From positions 186,001 through 250,000 of the forward strand of contig BCHU01000002.1 in NCBI GenBank assembly GCA_001599715.1: a DNA stretch of 64,000 bases. Direction: 5' to 3'. Below the pieces are notes generated by a model. That model was not told the origin of the DNA. It made no database searches and was given only the letters and a program-made list of their open reading frames with translations. The DNA comes from Phaeotremella fagi. Taxonomy: Eukaryota > Basidiomycota > Tremellomycetes > Tremellales > Phaeotremellaceae. The position numbers and the translations under genes were made by a program. Below, in pieces: positions 49,323 through 60,659 of the stretch. Positions within the stretch are counted from its first letter, which is position 1. Each line of letters opens with the position of its first letter.

Positions 49323-49755
49323 GATGCTGTATTGAGCCTAAGTTTTTATGTTTCGGTAGGTTTTGATTTGTAAGACAAAAAGGGAAAGGCCTTGTTCGAG
49401 TTAACATGTATAGGAGTATGTGTCTCTCAATCACCAACAAACAAACTTTTGTTGAGACTTCTGCTGTTCCTTTAACATGATATGATCCTTTCATGTACAT
49501 AAACTGCTCAATTGGCAGCGCCACTAACGACCAACATGGAAGTAACCAAGTCGATGGCCAGAACATTCAGTTCTAATATTTTGAAACGGTAATATCGAAA
49601 GTAATGTAATGTTGTACAACATATAAAACGTAAAAGACCAGGAAACGAATTAAAATAGGAAAAAGGATCATACTGTAAATTATAATAAAAAAGGGTCACC
49701 TTCTAAGAAGAGAAATGAGAAATCCCATGTCGTTTCAAACTCTAAGGATAACGAG
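49323..49755. other. Upstream spacer of array copy 3
   Basis: Contains AAAAAGGGAAAGGCC (about 49378) and TTGGCAGCGCCAC (49512-49524) and, at about 49578-49615, a stretch TTGAAACGGTAATATCGAAAG resembling the outer edge of the EFL1-like piece at 47577. The remainder is the 3' flank of the chromodomain gene. Confidence 0.5.
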
Positions 49756-52700
49756 TCAGCAATACACCCCACCATCCAACGTAAAACTCACCTCCATATC
49801 ATCGAATATAGCCTTACAACCAACTTTATATTTACAAGTATAAATCTCGGCTTGAAAAGCGGTTCCATCATCTTGAGCTTCGACTGGAGTTTGAATCGCG
49901 TCGTGACGAACGATCGTGTTGTTGTCTAGCGTGACGGTTTGACCTTGTTTGACTTGATTTCGATTTTGTTTTGTGATCAAATCGTTCTTGTTACCCATGT
50001 CATCTTCATCACTATCCTCATCAGAACCAGACTCTGAATCACTATCACCCAAAACTCCCATTTCCCTCGCACGGAAAACTCCAATTTGTTCGACCAAAAT
50101 TTCGTTTCTATCTGATAACCTCTCAACCCTAGCTTTCAAATCAACGTTCTCATCTCTCAATTCATCAACCTCCGCTAACAATTGTGGATGTTCAGCAGCT
50201 TTTCTTCTGACTTCATCATCGGTTTTACGTGATTGATTCAACAACATTGCATTTTCAAGTTTGATCCTTTGGTTGTCTTTGATGATTTTGTGTTTGATCG
50301 CTTGGTAGTGGAGATCTTTTTGTTTCAATCCTAAATCAAGTTGACCTTTTAGGGTGGCGTTTTGTTCTCGGAGTGTCGTACTTGCCCGAACTTCAGCAAC
50401 GGCTCGGTCGGAAGCTAATTGATATTGTTGTTGAATGAATGCCAAGTCTGATGTTCGGGATTGAAGTGACTTTTCGAGTTGAGCGATTTGGTCGTTGAGA
50501 TTTGAGATGGTTAAGTTTTTAGCCTCGAGTTCTGTGTTGTATGCTGACTCTCGAGCGGTGAGCTCGGTCTGATGTTGAGAATCTCGTAAGTTGAGTTCGG
50601 CTTGATGTTTAGCTTCAAGCTCCTGAATAGTGGCAAGCTGAGTTTGGGGAGGTTCACTTGAGGTGATTGCTGATACAGATCAGTGTCTGGTACGATCAAA
50701 GACTTACCTTCCGCATTATCATCTGGCTCGAGACCGAATTCGCGTGCTTTGGAGGGCTAAGGGTTAGAGAGTGACTTAAAGATCGACTTACAGAAGTAGC
50801 CGTCAAGAGATCTAGGTCGGCATCACCACCGTCGACCGGAGGTGGTGGGATAGATATCTCCACATCTGATCTCTTGCTTTTTCTCCCAACCAGGACAGAA
50901 TCAGGGGGCTAGGCGGTCGATCAGTGATGATTTCAAGTCGATAAAACAACTTACACCGGGGATGGGTGAAGCTGGTAATTCAGCGGTTGGTCCGTTGTCA
51001 ACTGGGTCTTCGATAGGAGCATCTTGTTGGGAGCCATGTCCGTTCTCAGTCACAGTAGCAGTAGAGACGACTGCGTCTGCTGCTTCTGGTTCCGTTCCAT
51101 CGGGGATTTCGCCTTCAGCTTCGATATCAACCACATCAACCTCGACCGCTGCAGGGACTTCATCATCGTCACTCTCTTCATCTGACGCGATACCCCAAAC
51201 CTCCTCTCCATCAATAATCTTGAGTACCAGTTCCGGTCTCTGCGACTCATCCTCCACGACGATTTTCTCGGTCGATTCTTCCTCAGCTCTCTCAGCATTG
51301 ATTTCCTCTTCCCATACCTCTTGAGCAATCTGCATAAAGTCAATATCCATTGGTGTCTCATCTTCTCCGAATTGGTCGTCAGATGTCCCGGGAGCAACGT
51401 CAATGTCAACCTCTCCATCGACTTCTTGCATAGCGGTGACTAATGGCTCTTCACCTGACGCTGTTGGACTTGGGAATTGGACGATAGGGTCAAGTTGGGA
51501 TGCCCCAGAAGAATTGGTGGTTTGGGTGTCGATAATTTCAGGTTGGGAGAGGTATCGAAGAGCCGAAGGGGAAGGGACTGGGACAGGACCGAGTCGACCA
51601 GATGTTCGGGTCGATTTCCTCAATTTCGAAACGGTGGTTGGAGATTGGGGTGGAAATGGGGCGTTGACATTAAAGACTGCTGGTTCAGGATCACCAAAAA
51701 CCTCATCATCAAATGTGACGTGATTCGTGAGTTTACTGGAACTAGCTATGGGATGATCTCCTTCATCCTCACTCTCACCGTCACCGTTACCTGTAAGATT
51801 AACAGGGTCAGAATCGTCTTGTGTTTTCAAAGGACTCCGTCCAGTCGAGATTGATTTGGAGGTTGTTGCAGCTCGAGTCACCCCTTTGCGTAATTGTCGT
51901 CGAGGTGGATTTTTTTTCAAACTTTGAGCGTCGTCTTCAAAAGCTGCAGGTGTGTTTTCACGCGAATCATCTCCCGATTCAACATAAATCTCATCATCAG
52001 GCTCTCTTTGTTTCCCATTGTCGCCTGGAACGTCTACACTCTTTGAACTTCTTTTTGTTTGGCGACTAGTGTGTAGAAGTTGTGGTGGAGGGGAAGCTGA
52101 TTCAGATGGAGTTGGGCGAGCAGATGATCCAGCTCGTGTTCGAGATGAAATTGGGAGAAGAGGAGTAGATTTCTTGGCTGGAGATGCAGTCGATTTTGCA
52201 GCTGAATCCGTTCTTGAATGAGTGACTCGTGTTTCTGAAATTTCAGAGGTGTCTCTCTGGCGAGTCCGTCGTGCTGGGGGATCCAGTTCGACAGAGACGG
52301 TCTTTTTACGAGGAGATGCGGCTAAAGCGGGTCAATAATTGGTCTTGGACAATCACATCAACTCACAACGTAGATTAAGCGTTGTACTCTTTGCTGCGAT
52401 CGGTTCATCACTTCTTTTCCTTTTCCCGTTCTCGTTGTAACTGGAATCCAAAATCTTCTTCTTCTTACGATTAGCTTCCCGTTGAGCAGATTGTAGTTTT
52501 TTCTTCTCCTTCCACTCCTGGATCAAGTCATCGGTACAGCCTGTCTTAGGCTCCCATGTTGGTTTATACGGTTCGTTAGTCACAGGATCTACACCTCTCC
52601 ATGAAATGAGGTAGTGACCTTTTCCCGGAGGTCCCTTTTCGTCTAGAATTTCTTCGGCGTCCCATAGTTCCTCATCATCGTTTTCGTTTGGGATGTATTG

Positions 52701-52760
52701 GGTTTCGGGGAATTTAGGTGAGCTTGATTGGGACCCGGATTGTGATTGGGATTGTGACAT
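49756..52760 (-). CDS. Chromodomain and coiled-coil protein (possible PRC2 subunit Ccc1)
   Basis: Start MSQSQSQSGSQSSSPKFPET. A chromodomain follows at about residues 28-85 (ELWDAEEILDEKG, GHYLISWRGVDP, PTWEPKTGCTDDLIQEWKEK), with aromatic residues suited to a methyl-lysine cage. Next is a basic/Ser-rich nuclear-type region (KKKKILDSSYNENGKRKR), a long acidic disordered middle (about 500 residues), and a C-terminal coiled coil (QQYQLASDRAVAEVRAST through LKARVERLSDRNEILVEQIG) before a conserved-looking end TCKYKVGCKAIFDDMEVSFT. Chromodomain plus coiled coil is the architecture of Cryptococcus Ccc1, an H3K27me3-binding subunit of PRC2. I infer orthology from architecture only. Divergent from GLN4. 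Confidence 0.72.
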
Positions 52761-53148
52761 TTTGGATAGTGGTTGAGGGAGAGTGTAACGCGATGAGGGC
52801 GAGGGGTGGATTCAGTTCAGTGTGGAGTGGTATATGTAGGTGAGATGGTGTGTGATTGGAATCTTCACCGTCGCCGCTGCCGTCGGCGTCACCGTCTTTT
52901 TCTTCGTTGATGATATTGAGATGGTAGAATGACAGGAAAGAGACAGTGGTAAATACAGTCAACCAACGCAAACAACTAATGACGTGTTAATTAAATTGTT
53001 ATCACTACCACGTGGCTTCAACTCGATATCTTAGCTATATCTTTCTCCTCATTCAACTTTTCAATCATCAACATTTACATAAATATCCTTCCATTCCAGA
53101 AGAATCCCATACCCATATAGACTAGACTAATCTGAATCCATACCCAAA
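52761..53148. promoter_or_regulatory. Divergent promoter of the chromodomain gene and GLN4
   Basis: About 390 bp between two head-to-head starts. A CACGTG hexamer lies near 53010. No other element recognised. Confidence 0.45.
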
Positions 53149-55980
53149 ATGCCCCCCAAATTCGATCCAACGCTCCCAGCCAACGCGACCCTAATCTCAC
53201 TCTTCACCTCCTTAGGTCTAGGTGTCAACTCCGCCACCGATCTAGTTCGTCAACCAAAAGCAGGTTCAGCTTTCAAATCACTAATAGACGAATACGATTT
53301 GGAGAGCAAGATAAATAACGAGAAACAAGCCGCTGCCCTTGTTAAACTTTCATCTAGTTCTGGTAAACTAGGTCCAGCTGAGAAAGGTTATGCCGTTGAA
53401 CGTATTCTTGATGGTGGTATCAAGAGCACTGATCAGGTTGCTGGTAGGTCGTTGAAGTTCTTCGTGTACTAAAGCTCTACTCTAGCCGCTGTTAAGTTTT
53501 TGGAATCGACTCCAGCTGGAACCCCTGTCAACGAAGATGCCTTTGACAAAGCTTGTGGTGTTGGTGGGTGCTGTAAGGACAGGACAAGACTTACACTTCT
53601 AGGCATCGAAATCTCGTTGGAAGAACTACCAGCATTACTCAAATCATACATCTCATCTCTTCCTTCCCCACCTGAAGGATGGAGTGCTTACGGTCCAACT
53701 TTGGGTGGAATCAAAAACAGCGTTTCAGATCTAAAGTGAGTGGCAATTCGAGTCGTAGCTAATAACCAGATGGGCCAACGCAGCAGAGGTCAAGACTTCG
53801 ATAGAAACACTCTTTACAGAAATGTTCGGTACAAAGGAGGCAGCCGCCAAAGCCAAAGCTGATGCGGCAGCTTCAGCACCCAAGCCAAAGAAAGTAAGTG
53901 GTTCGTTGAAAGATAACTAACAATGTAGGAGCCCAAGGCGGCACCAGGTCCCTCCACTGCGTCTTCCTCCACGACACCTGCTATACCCACCAACATTTTC
54001 CGCGAGGGCTTTCTATCGGAATTTCATAAACCAGGAGAAAATCCACAGATCGAACCTCGATTAAAGAAGGAACATTTGGATTGGACAAAAGGAATGGTTT
54101 ATACTCGTTTCCCACCTGAGCCTAATGGGTATTTACACATCGGTATGTTCAATTTAAAGTCGTTTCTGACACCCTAGGTCATGTCAAGGCCATCATGATC
54201 GATTTTGGATACGCCAAGTATCATGGTGGACGATGTTATCTAAGGTAGGTTGAATACGTACGAATCTGACTCTAGATTCGACGACACCAATCCCGAAGCT
54301 GAAGAGGGGCGTTTTTTCCAGTCAATCTTGGAAACAGTCCGATGGTTAGGTTTTGAACCTTGGAAGATAACGTATTCAAGTGACAACTTTGATCGTTTGC
54401 ATGAGTTGGCAGTGGAATTGATTAAACGGGGTAAAGCTTATGTCTGTTTCTGTGATGGTGAGTAGATGCAACGGGTCGTGCTTATAATCAGCCGAAAAGA
54501 TAAAATCAGATCGTGGAGGCGGTCACGGCAACCCTATCCCTTGTGAACATCGTGACAAACCTAGTGAAGTATCGTTGAAAGAATTCGAAGGCATGAAGAA
54601 TGGAGAATATCCAGAGAAGGCTGCTTGTTTACGTATGAAGATGGATTTGAGCAGCGGTAACCCTTACATGTGGGATACTATCGCTTATCGTGTCAAGGAC
54701 GCACCGCATCACAGAACTGGTGACAAGTGGAGTAGGTGTTCACTGCTTTTTGTACACTAACGACTAGAAATCTACCCTACATATGACTTTACCCATTGTC
54801 TTTGTGATTCCATTGAAAACATTTCGTAGGTGTACTCAGGTTCCAAACTAACTCTAGTCACTCCCTTTGCACTGTCGAATTCATCTCCGCTAGAGAATCG
54901 TATGAATGGCTCTGTGACGCTTTGTCAGTCTACAAAGCTCGTCAGTACGAATTCGCTCGTCTCAACCTCGAAGGGACGTTCCTGTCTAAAAGGAAAATCG
55001 CTAAATTGGTTACCAAAAAGCTTGTTGGTGATTGGGACGATCCACGACTCTACACCATCATCGCGCTTCGTCGAAGAGGTATCCCACCAGGAGCGCTACT
55101 AGCGTTCGTAGCGGATCTAGGTGTAACCACCCAGATATCCACGACAACGATCAAAAAATTCGAATCAGTCATCAGAGGGTATCTAGAAGATTCAGCACCT
55201 AGATTGATGATGGTTCTAGATCCAATCAAACTTGTCATCACCAACGTCCCAGACGATTACAAAGTCCCAGTTGAAGTCCCACTCCACCCCAAAGTCCCAT
55301 CAATGGGAACGGTCACCACCAACTTCACCAAAGAAGTCTACATCGATCGAGAAGATTTCCGTGAAATCGATTCCAAAGATTATTTCAGATTGGCACCAGG
55401 GAAATCGGTTGGATTGTTCAAAGCTCCCTTCCCGGTAACCTGCGAGTCATTCACCAAAGATCCAATTACCGGTCTGGTAACCGAGATCAAATGTAGATTA
55501 GAAGATTCGATTGAATTCAAAAAACCAAAAGCTTATATCCAATGGGTCAACGTCTCTGACGCCATCAAAATCGATGAAGTCAGATATTTCGGTCCGCTGT
55601 TCAAGACTGAACCTCCACCTGCTGATTTCGAATCTGACGTCGACGAGAGTTCTTTGACGGTTTATCACAACGCAGTTATCGAATCTGGTTTCGTCGAGTT
55701 ATCGAAAAAAGCTATCAAAGACGCTAGAGTTGAATCTGAAGAACGAACTTTGAAGGCGTTAAAGGAGGCAGCTACTACGACTTCGGAACATTCTGATGAA
55801 CCTGTTACCAATGCTGAGTCTTTGGTTGGGATGGAGAATATTAGATTCCAGGGGATGAGATTGGCTTATTTCACTGTTGACAGGGAGTCTAGTCTGGGAT
55901 TCTTGGATGGGGGTGCCAAGGATAAGATCATTTTGAATAGGATCGTTAGTTTGAAAGAGGATACTGGGAAGAAGGCGTAG
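53149..55980 (+). CDS. GLN4: Glutaminyl-tRNA synthetase
   Basis: Cytosolic class I aminoacyl-tRNA synthetase. The N-terminal eukaryotic-type extension (about 200 residues: [31 protein letters not shown]) precedes an Ala/Lys linker ([19 protein letters not shown]). The catalytic core has [20 protein letters not shown] (HIGH motif), [61 protein letters not shown], and [10 protein letters not shown] as the KMSKS loop. The C-terminal beta-barrel domains end [20 protein letters not shown]. Introns near 53440, 53560, 53740, 53900, 54145, 54240, 54460, 54735 and 54830 were placed by frame. Length and motifs are those of a functional GlnRS. Confidence 0.95.
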
Positions 55981-56171
55981 TAGTGTTTATGCATTGTAGA
56001 TAGAATCGGTATGCAGCTAGTCATGTTCATGCATCTGGTACCTTAGTCGAGAACTGCGTGTCGTCTACACGTTTGATCATAATTTACATCAATGATGAAT
56101 ATGCGTTGAAACTAATCTTCGTACAGATAAAACTTCTTTCGACCAACCTCAACTCAACACCCGGTGGGTCA

Positions 56172-57045
56172 CTATGCAACATCAACTTCCATACCGTCAT
56201 CATTCGTTGTTGCGCTTGGAGGGGCTGCTTTCGTTATAGGCGGAGGTAAAGGTGAATTGTAGATTGTTTCTGAACCACCGTTCCCGTTGGATTGTTCTTG
56301 AGGTAGATCGAACGGTGAAGGTGTTGGAGCTGAATCCCAAGGGTTTTGGAATCTACAATCATTAGCGTTTAACCCTAGATATCATCATTGAAACTCACCT
56401 AGTAACTTTAGGTTTCTCAACTAAAACGTTTCTGTACAACCCATTCCACTCAACTTCACTCGGTGGATTCTCTTTCCTCTCCTCATCCTCATAATAGGTG
56501 TTGACGTAATAACCGACTCGGACGAATTCTTTATCTCTATAAGACGCCGTCAGGATTATAACCGTGACACCCAAGATTTCTTCGGATTCTACAGAAGGTA
56601 ATAAAGATGGTTGCGGGGCTGAAGCTGAGAAATCAAAGGCGTTGACTCCAGCTGGGATTGGACCGACTGGCAGTGTCAGCTGTAGTGATGTTATTGGACA
56701 GTAGCTGACCTACCCATACAGGAATCAAGTTCTTGATCGTACTCCTCTGATTTCGCTGATCCAACATAGATCAATTTCCATTCGAGATCTAGAAGTGGTT
56801 CAGTTGGGTTCAAACCATTGAGAAGTTATAACTGACCCTCTGCTAACGGTGCGATCGCTTCAAATTTGATTCTGAAGTTGTATGGGTCATTGAATTTCGC
56901 TGGGTTATTCAGTAATTCAATGTTACGGATGTTGACCTGTGGGTGGTCGATGGTTAATGGTTTTGATGGGTTGTGTTGTTGTATACTTACGATAGACTGG
57001 GGGTGGTCAGTACTGGTATTGATTGTACGATTGACGACTTACCAT
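56172..57045 (-). CDS. ASF1: Histone H3-H4 chaperone Asf1
   Basis: Nuclear chaperone that binds H3-H4 dimers for nucleosome assembly at replication and transcription. The conserved core reads [91 protein letters not shown] and [24 protein letters not shown]. An acidic/Pro-rich tail ends GMEVDVA. The first coding exon is only ATG (57043-57045); intron 1 is 46 nt; exon 2 is the 6-nt TCTATC (56991-56996); intron 2 is 54 nt; together they give M-S-I-V-N-I-R. The arrangement is required to reach a start in frame. Divergent from TRM1. Confidence 0.93.
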
Positions 57046-57358
57046 TTGTGATGAGAATTTAAAAGCTTTTGTGAGGAGTTTTGGACGTTAGAACTAGTCT
57101 AGTTAGATAGAATTGGCTGCCTTTATACTACAATCGTTCTGATTTTGGGTGGATGCTTGGTGTGATCTGAGAAATGAAAGAAGAAAGTTGAAAGTTGAGA
57201 GATGATGAAAATGATATTACAAGGAAAGGAGTATACGCGACGCGATAATTTAATTACGTGTATTAAACATACATAAACAACAACATACGGAAGTATCTTT
57301 ATCACCATAATATTTCAGAATTGATATAATTTCAGAACCACATAACCAAGATCAGTAC
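57046..57358. promoter_or_regulatory. Divergent promoter of ASF1 and TRM1
   Basis: About 310 bp between the two starts. AT-rich towards TRM1. No specific site is recognised. Confidence 0.4.
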
Positions 57359-59567
57359 ATGCACAATCAAAGATCAATAACCATACCACTCAAATCCCTA
57401 TCCCAAAGAACAAGAACATTCACACTCTCAATGTCAGAATCATCCACCAACCCCAAATACACCTTCCCGCTCCCAAACCCACCGGCTAATCATCGTCCAC
57501 ACACCGAATCCACAACCACCATCCTTGTGCCCAACGACAACGTCGCTTTCCTGAATCCTGTACAGCAGTATAACAGAGATTTGAGCGTTTCGTGTATCAG
57601 AGCTTGGAATGAGATTAGGAAGGAGGAGTTGGAGGCCAAGTGGAGAGCTCGGAAGGAGTGGAAACTCAAGAAAGGGAAGGGGAAGGAGGTTCATTCGGGT
57701 AATGAGGTGAGTCGTTCATTTGGAACGCAACTCTGACATCACCAGAAACCATTCCGTGCTCAGCCTATCACCATTCTTGAAGCTCTTTCGGCGACCGGTC
57801 TAAGATCTATTCGATATGCCAAGGAAATTCCTGATGTCAAGTGAGTCAACGAGAGACATAATCTAACATCAGAGTCGTCCTCGCCAACGACATCTCGGGA
57901 AGCGCTTGTGAAGCCATGAGAATGAACGTAGCTTTCAACGGGGTTGCTGAAGTACCAAAATTGTCTACGAATGGTACTCAATCTGAAAAACCTGTTCTTG
58001 AGGCTGAAAATAACCCGGAGGAAGCTGCTGTCAATGGAGAGGATTCAAAATACGATGCAGCTGGTAGAAGGGAGGGTTGTAGAGGTAGCGTTAGAGTGAA
58101 TGAAGGTGATGCTTGGTAAGTTGTAGAGTGGACTCTTCTGAACGCAGCGCTCTCATGTACAACCATCGAACACCTCAAACACGAGTCGATGTAGTCGATT
58201 TGGATCCTTACGGGACTGCTGCACCGTTTATCGACGCTGCTATAGGATGTATCGCTGATGGAGGTGAGGATTAGTGAGATGTTACCTAACGTCTAGGACT
58301 CCTCTGTGTGACTTGTACGGATCTTGCAGTTTTGGCTGGTTCAAATTATCCAGAGAAAGCGTAGGTGCTCGTTTTTAATTCGACTGATTCCAGATATTCC
58401 AACTACGGCGGTTCATCTGTCAACGCAGAATATTCTCATGAAGTCGCACTTCGACTCGTTCTCTTTTCGTTATCATCGACAGCAGCAAGATACGGTCGAT
58501 ACATTACTCCACTCCTTTCGTTGTCGATAGATTTCTACGTGCGACTCTTTGTCCGCGTGGACACTCGAGCTGAAATAGTCAAATCGGTAGCAAGGCAAGT
58601 TGTCGTCAATTCCAATCTAACATATAGTCAAAACGGTATCATCTACACTTGTCATTATTGCCAATCACCAACTGCACAACCTTTTGGTCGAGTCACGGAA
58701 AAACCTGTAGGGAAACAAGGAGAGGTGTTGAAGAATTACAAAACTGCCGCTGGACCTACGGTGAACGGATCTCATTGTGAAGAATGCGGTTCAACTTTAC
58801 ATGTAGGTGTTGTGGGGATCTCTCCTGACGTCTAGATCGGTGGTCCAATGTGGTTAGGTCCTCTGCATTCACCTGAATTCGTTGGTAAAGTTTTGAAAGG
58901 TATAGAAGGTCAACAGGATGAGTATGGAACTTGGAACAGGATGAACGGGATGTTGAGAGTTGCGATGGATGTAAGTGGGGTCATGGACTGTCTGACCGAT
59001 AGGAACTACCTGATCCATTCTACTTTACAAACAACAAAATTCACGGTTTGATCCACGCACCGTCTGCACCGATGAAACAGTCATTGTAAGCGAGTGTTAG
59101 ACTGTGCTAACCACTAGGTCCGCACTTTTGAACGCTGGATATAAAGTTTCAAGATCGCACGCGTTGCAGGGGTCGATCAAGACCAACGCACCGCGGTCGT
59201 TCATCCTTGACTTGGTTCGTGAACAGGTGAAAGAGAATCCCGTGAGAATGGACAAGATACCTGAAGGATCACCTGCGCGTAGGATCCTAGCGAAAGAAAT
59301 GAGGTATGTTGGTATCAGATCATAGCTAATACGTCCAGTCATAAAATAGATTTCACACTTCATCCTGACGCTATCAAAATTGAGAAGGGAGAGACTGGGG
59401 AGAAGATTATCAGATATCAAGAGAACCCAACAGCGAATTGGGGACCTGCAGCTCGTGCCCGTTCGATCAAAGTGTCTGGTGCTGGTGGTGAGAAGAGGAA
59501 GGGGGAGGATATTGAAGTGGAAGTTAAGAAGGTTAAGATGGATGAAGAGGATGCTTTGAATGGGTAG
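57359..59567 (+). CDS. TRM1: tRNA (guanine26-N2)-dimethyltransferase Trm1
   Basis: SAM-dependent enzyme making m2,2G26 in tRNA in nucleus and mitochondria. The first ATG (57359) gives a basic hydroxylated presequence ([20 protein letters not shown]); a second at 57431 ([13 protein letters not shown]) would give a non-mitochondrial form, the known dual-localisation trick of TRM1. Core motifs: [72 protein letters not shown] (catalytic DPYG), CHYC and CEEC pairs for zinc, [34 protein letters not shown] and the end [21 protein letters not shown] Lys/Glu-rich tail follows. About ten introns. Confidence 0.94.
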
Positions 59568-59772
59568 TCGGCGTTATGTATAATACCGACAGTAGTGATT
59601 TGAAAGACAGTCGCGTGGCGAATGATGTGGCTGGTTGAGTTGTTGTTGAGTTATATCAAATAATTATTATCTATAATCTATCATCGTCGACTAAAACTTC
59701 ATCCTGATCCATCATCCACTCCCGCACACTCCCTCCTACCACCACCTCTGATCCAACCCACTCCCCAAACAC

Positions 59773-60659
59773 ATGGCCAAAACAATAGCCAACCCACAAC
59801 CAGGAGGAGGATCCAACAGACCGTCACTAACCAACATGTCAACCAACGCTGCTGCAGCTGCAGGCACCGGTGCAACCTCCAAAAGAACCAAAAACACAGC
59901 AAGGAAATCAACAGGAGGTAAAGCTCCACGACACACTAATCTGGGTACATCGAATAACAGACAGCAACAGTTGGCAGCTGTTGCTCGTGGAATCGTTAAT
60001 CACGGTGATGATGGTGCAGCTGGGAAAAGGAAGAAACGTAGATTCAGACCTGGGACGGTGGCTCTCAAGGAGATTAGACAATATCAGAAATCTACTGATT
60101 TGCTTTTGTTGAAGTTACCGTTTTCGAGAGTTGTAAGCTGTTGTTTGGTTTGGTTTGATCTCTTTTGATTTGAAGTTTTCATTGGGGGTTTTGAATATGG
60201 GTTGCAAGCTTTTGTGCGGTTTCGTTTGGAATTTGTCGTCAATGGGAATCTAGTTGTGAACTTGATTGAGATTCTCTTTCACGCTGAGCGTCATCGTGAT
60301 TGATTTCAAAAGGCGATTGGATTCAACTCTGGACAGAGAGACGACCTTTCGTCTCCATTTATCGTTTCTCGATCAAAAGTTAGACTCCTCACTGACCCAC
60401 CCTTAGGTTCGTGAAATCACATACGACATGGCTTCGATAGATGCTGGGAATTTACGTTGGCAATCATCAGCGTTGCTGGCGTTGCAGGAGGCGACTGAAG
60501 CGTATTTGGTTCATTTGTTTGAGGATGCGTAAGTTACTCTCAATAACGCAACTGACAAATAGGAATCTTTGTGCAATTCACGCTAAACGTGTTACTATCA
60601 TGGTTAAGGATATTCAACTGGCTAGACGGATACGTGGACAATGGGCTGGGTTGGGTTAA
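59773..60659 (+). CDS. CSE4: Centromeric histone H3 variant CENP-A
   Basis: Histone H3 fold with CENP-A hallmarks. N-terminal tail of about 85 residues contains [19 protein letters not shown], retaining the canonical H3 [11 protein letters not shown] motif, then [21 protein letters not shown]. The loop 1/alpha 2 targeting region reads [20 protein letters not shown], with a longer loop and Trp where H3 has KTDLRFQSSAVMALQ; this defines CENP-A. The end is [17 protein letters not shown]. Three exons; intron 1 (about 60133-60404) is some 270 nt, much longer than its neighbours' introns, and intron 2 splits the DANLCAI codons. It marks centromeric chromatin by replacing H3. Convergent with SPE2 at 170 bp. 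Confidence 0.92.

Noticed and set aside
49323..49566. N-terminal extension of array copy 3 starting at 49566
   Set aside because: This extension has no counterpart in copies 1 and 2 and covers the conserved upstream blocks; it is read-through of non-coding DNA created by the lost start frame.
46600..49620. Transposable element as the origin of the tandem array
   Set aside because: No terminal inverted repeats, long terminal repeats, reverse transcriptase or transposase motifs were seen; the shared EFL1 piece points to segmental duplication instead.
60133..60404. C/D-box snoRNA in the CENP-A intron
   Set aside because: I looked for RTGATGA and CTGA boxes with a terminal stem and found only weak partial matches.
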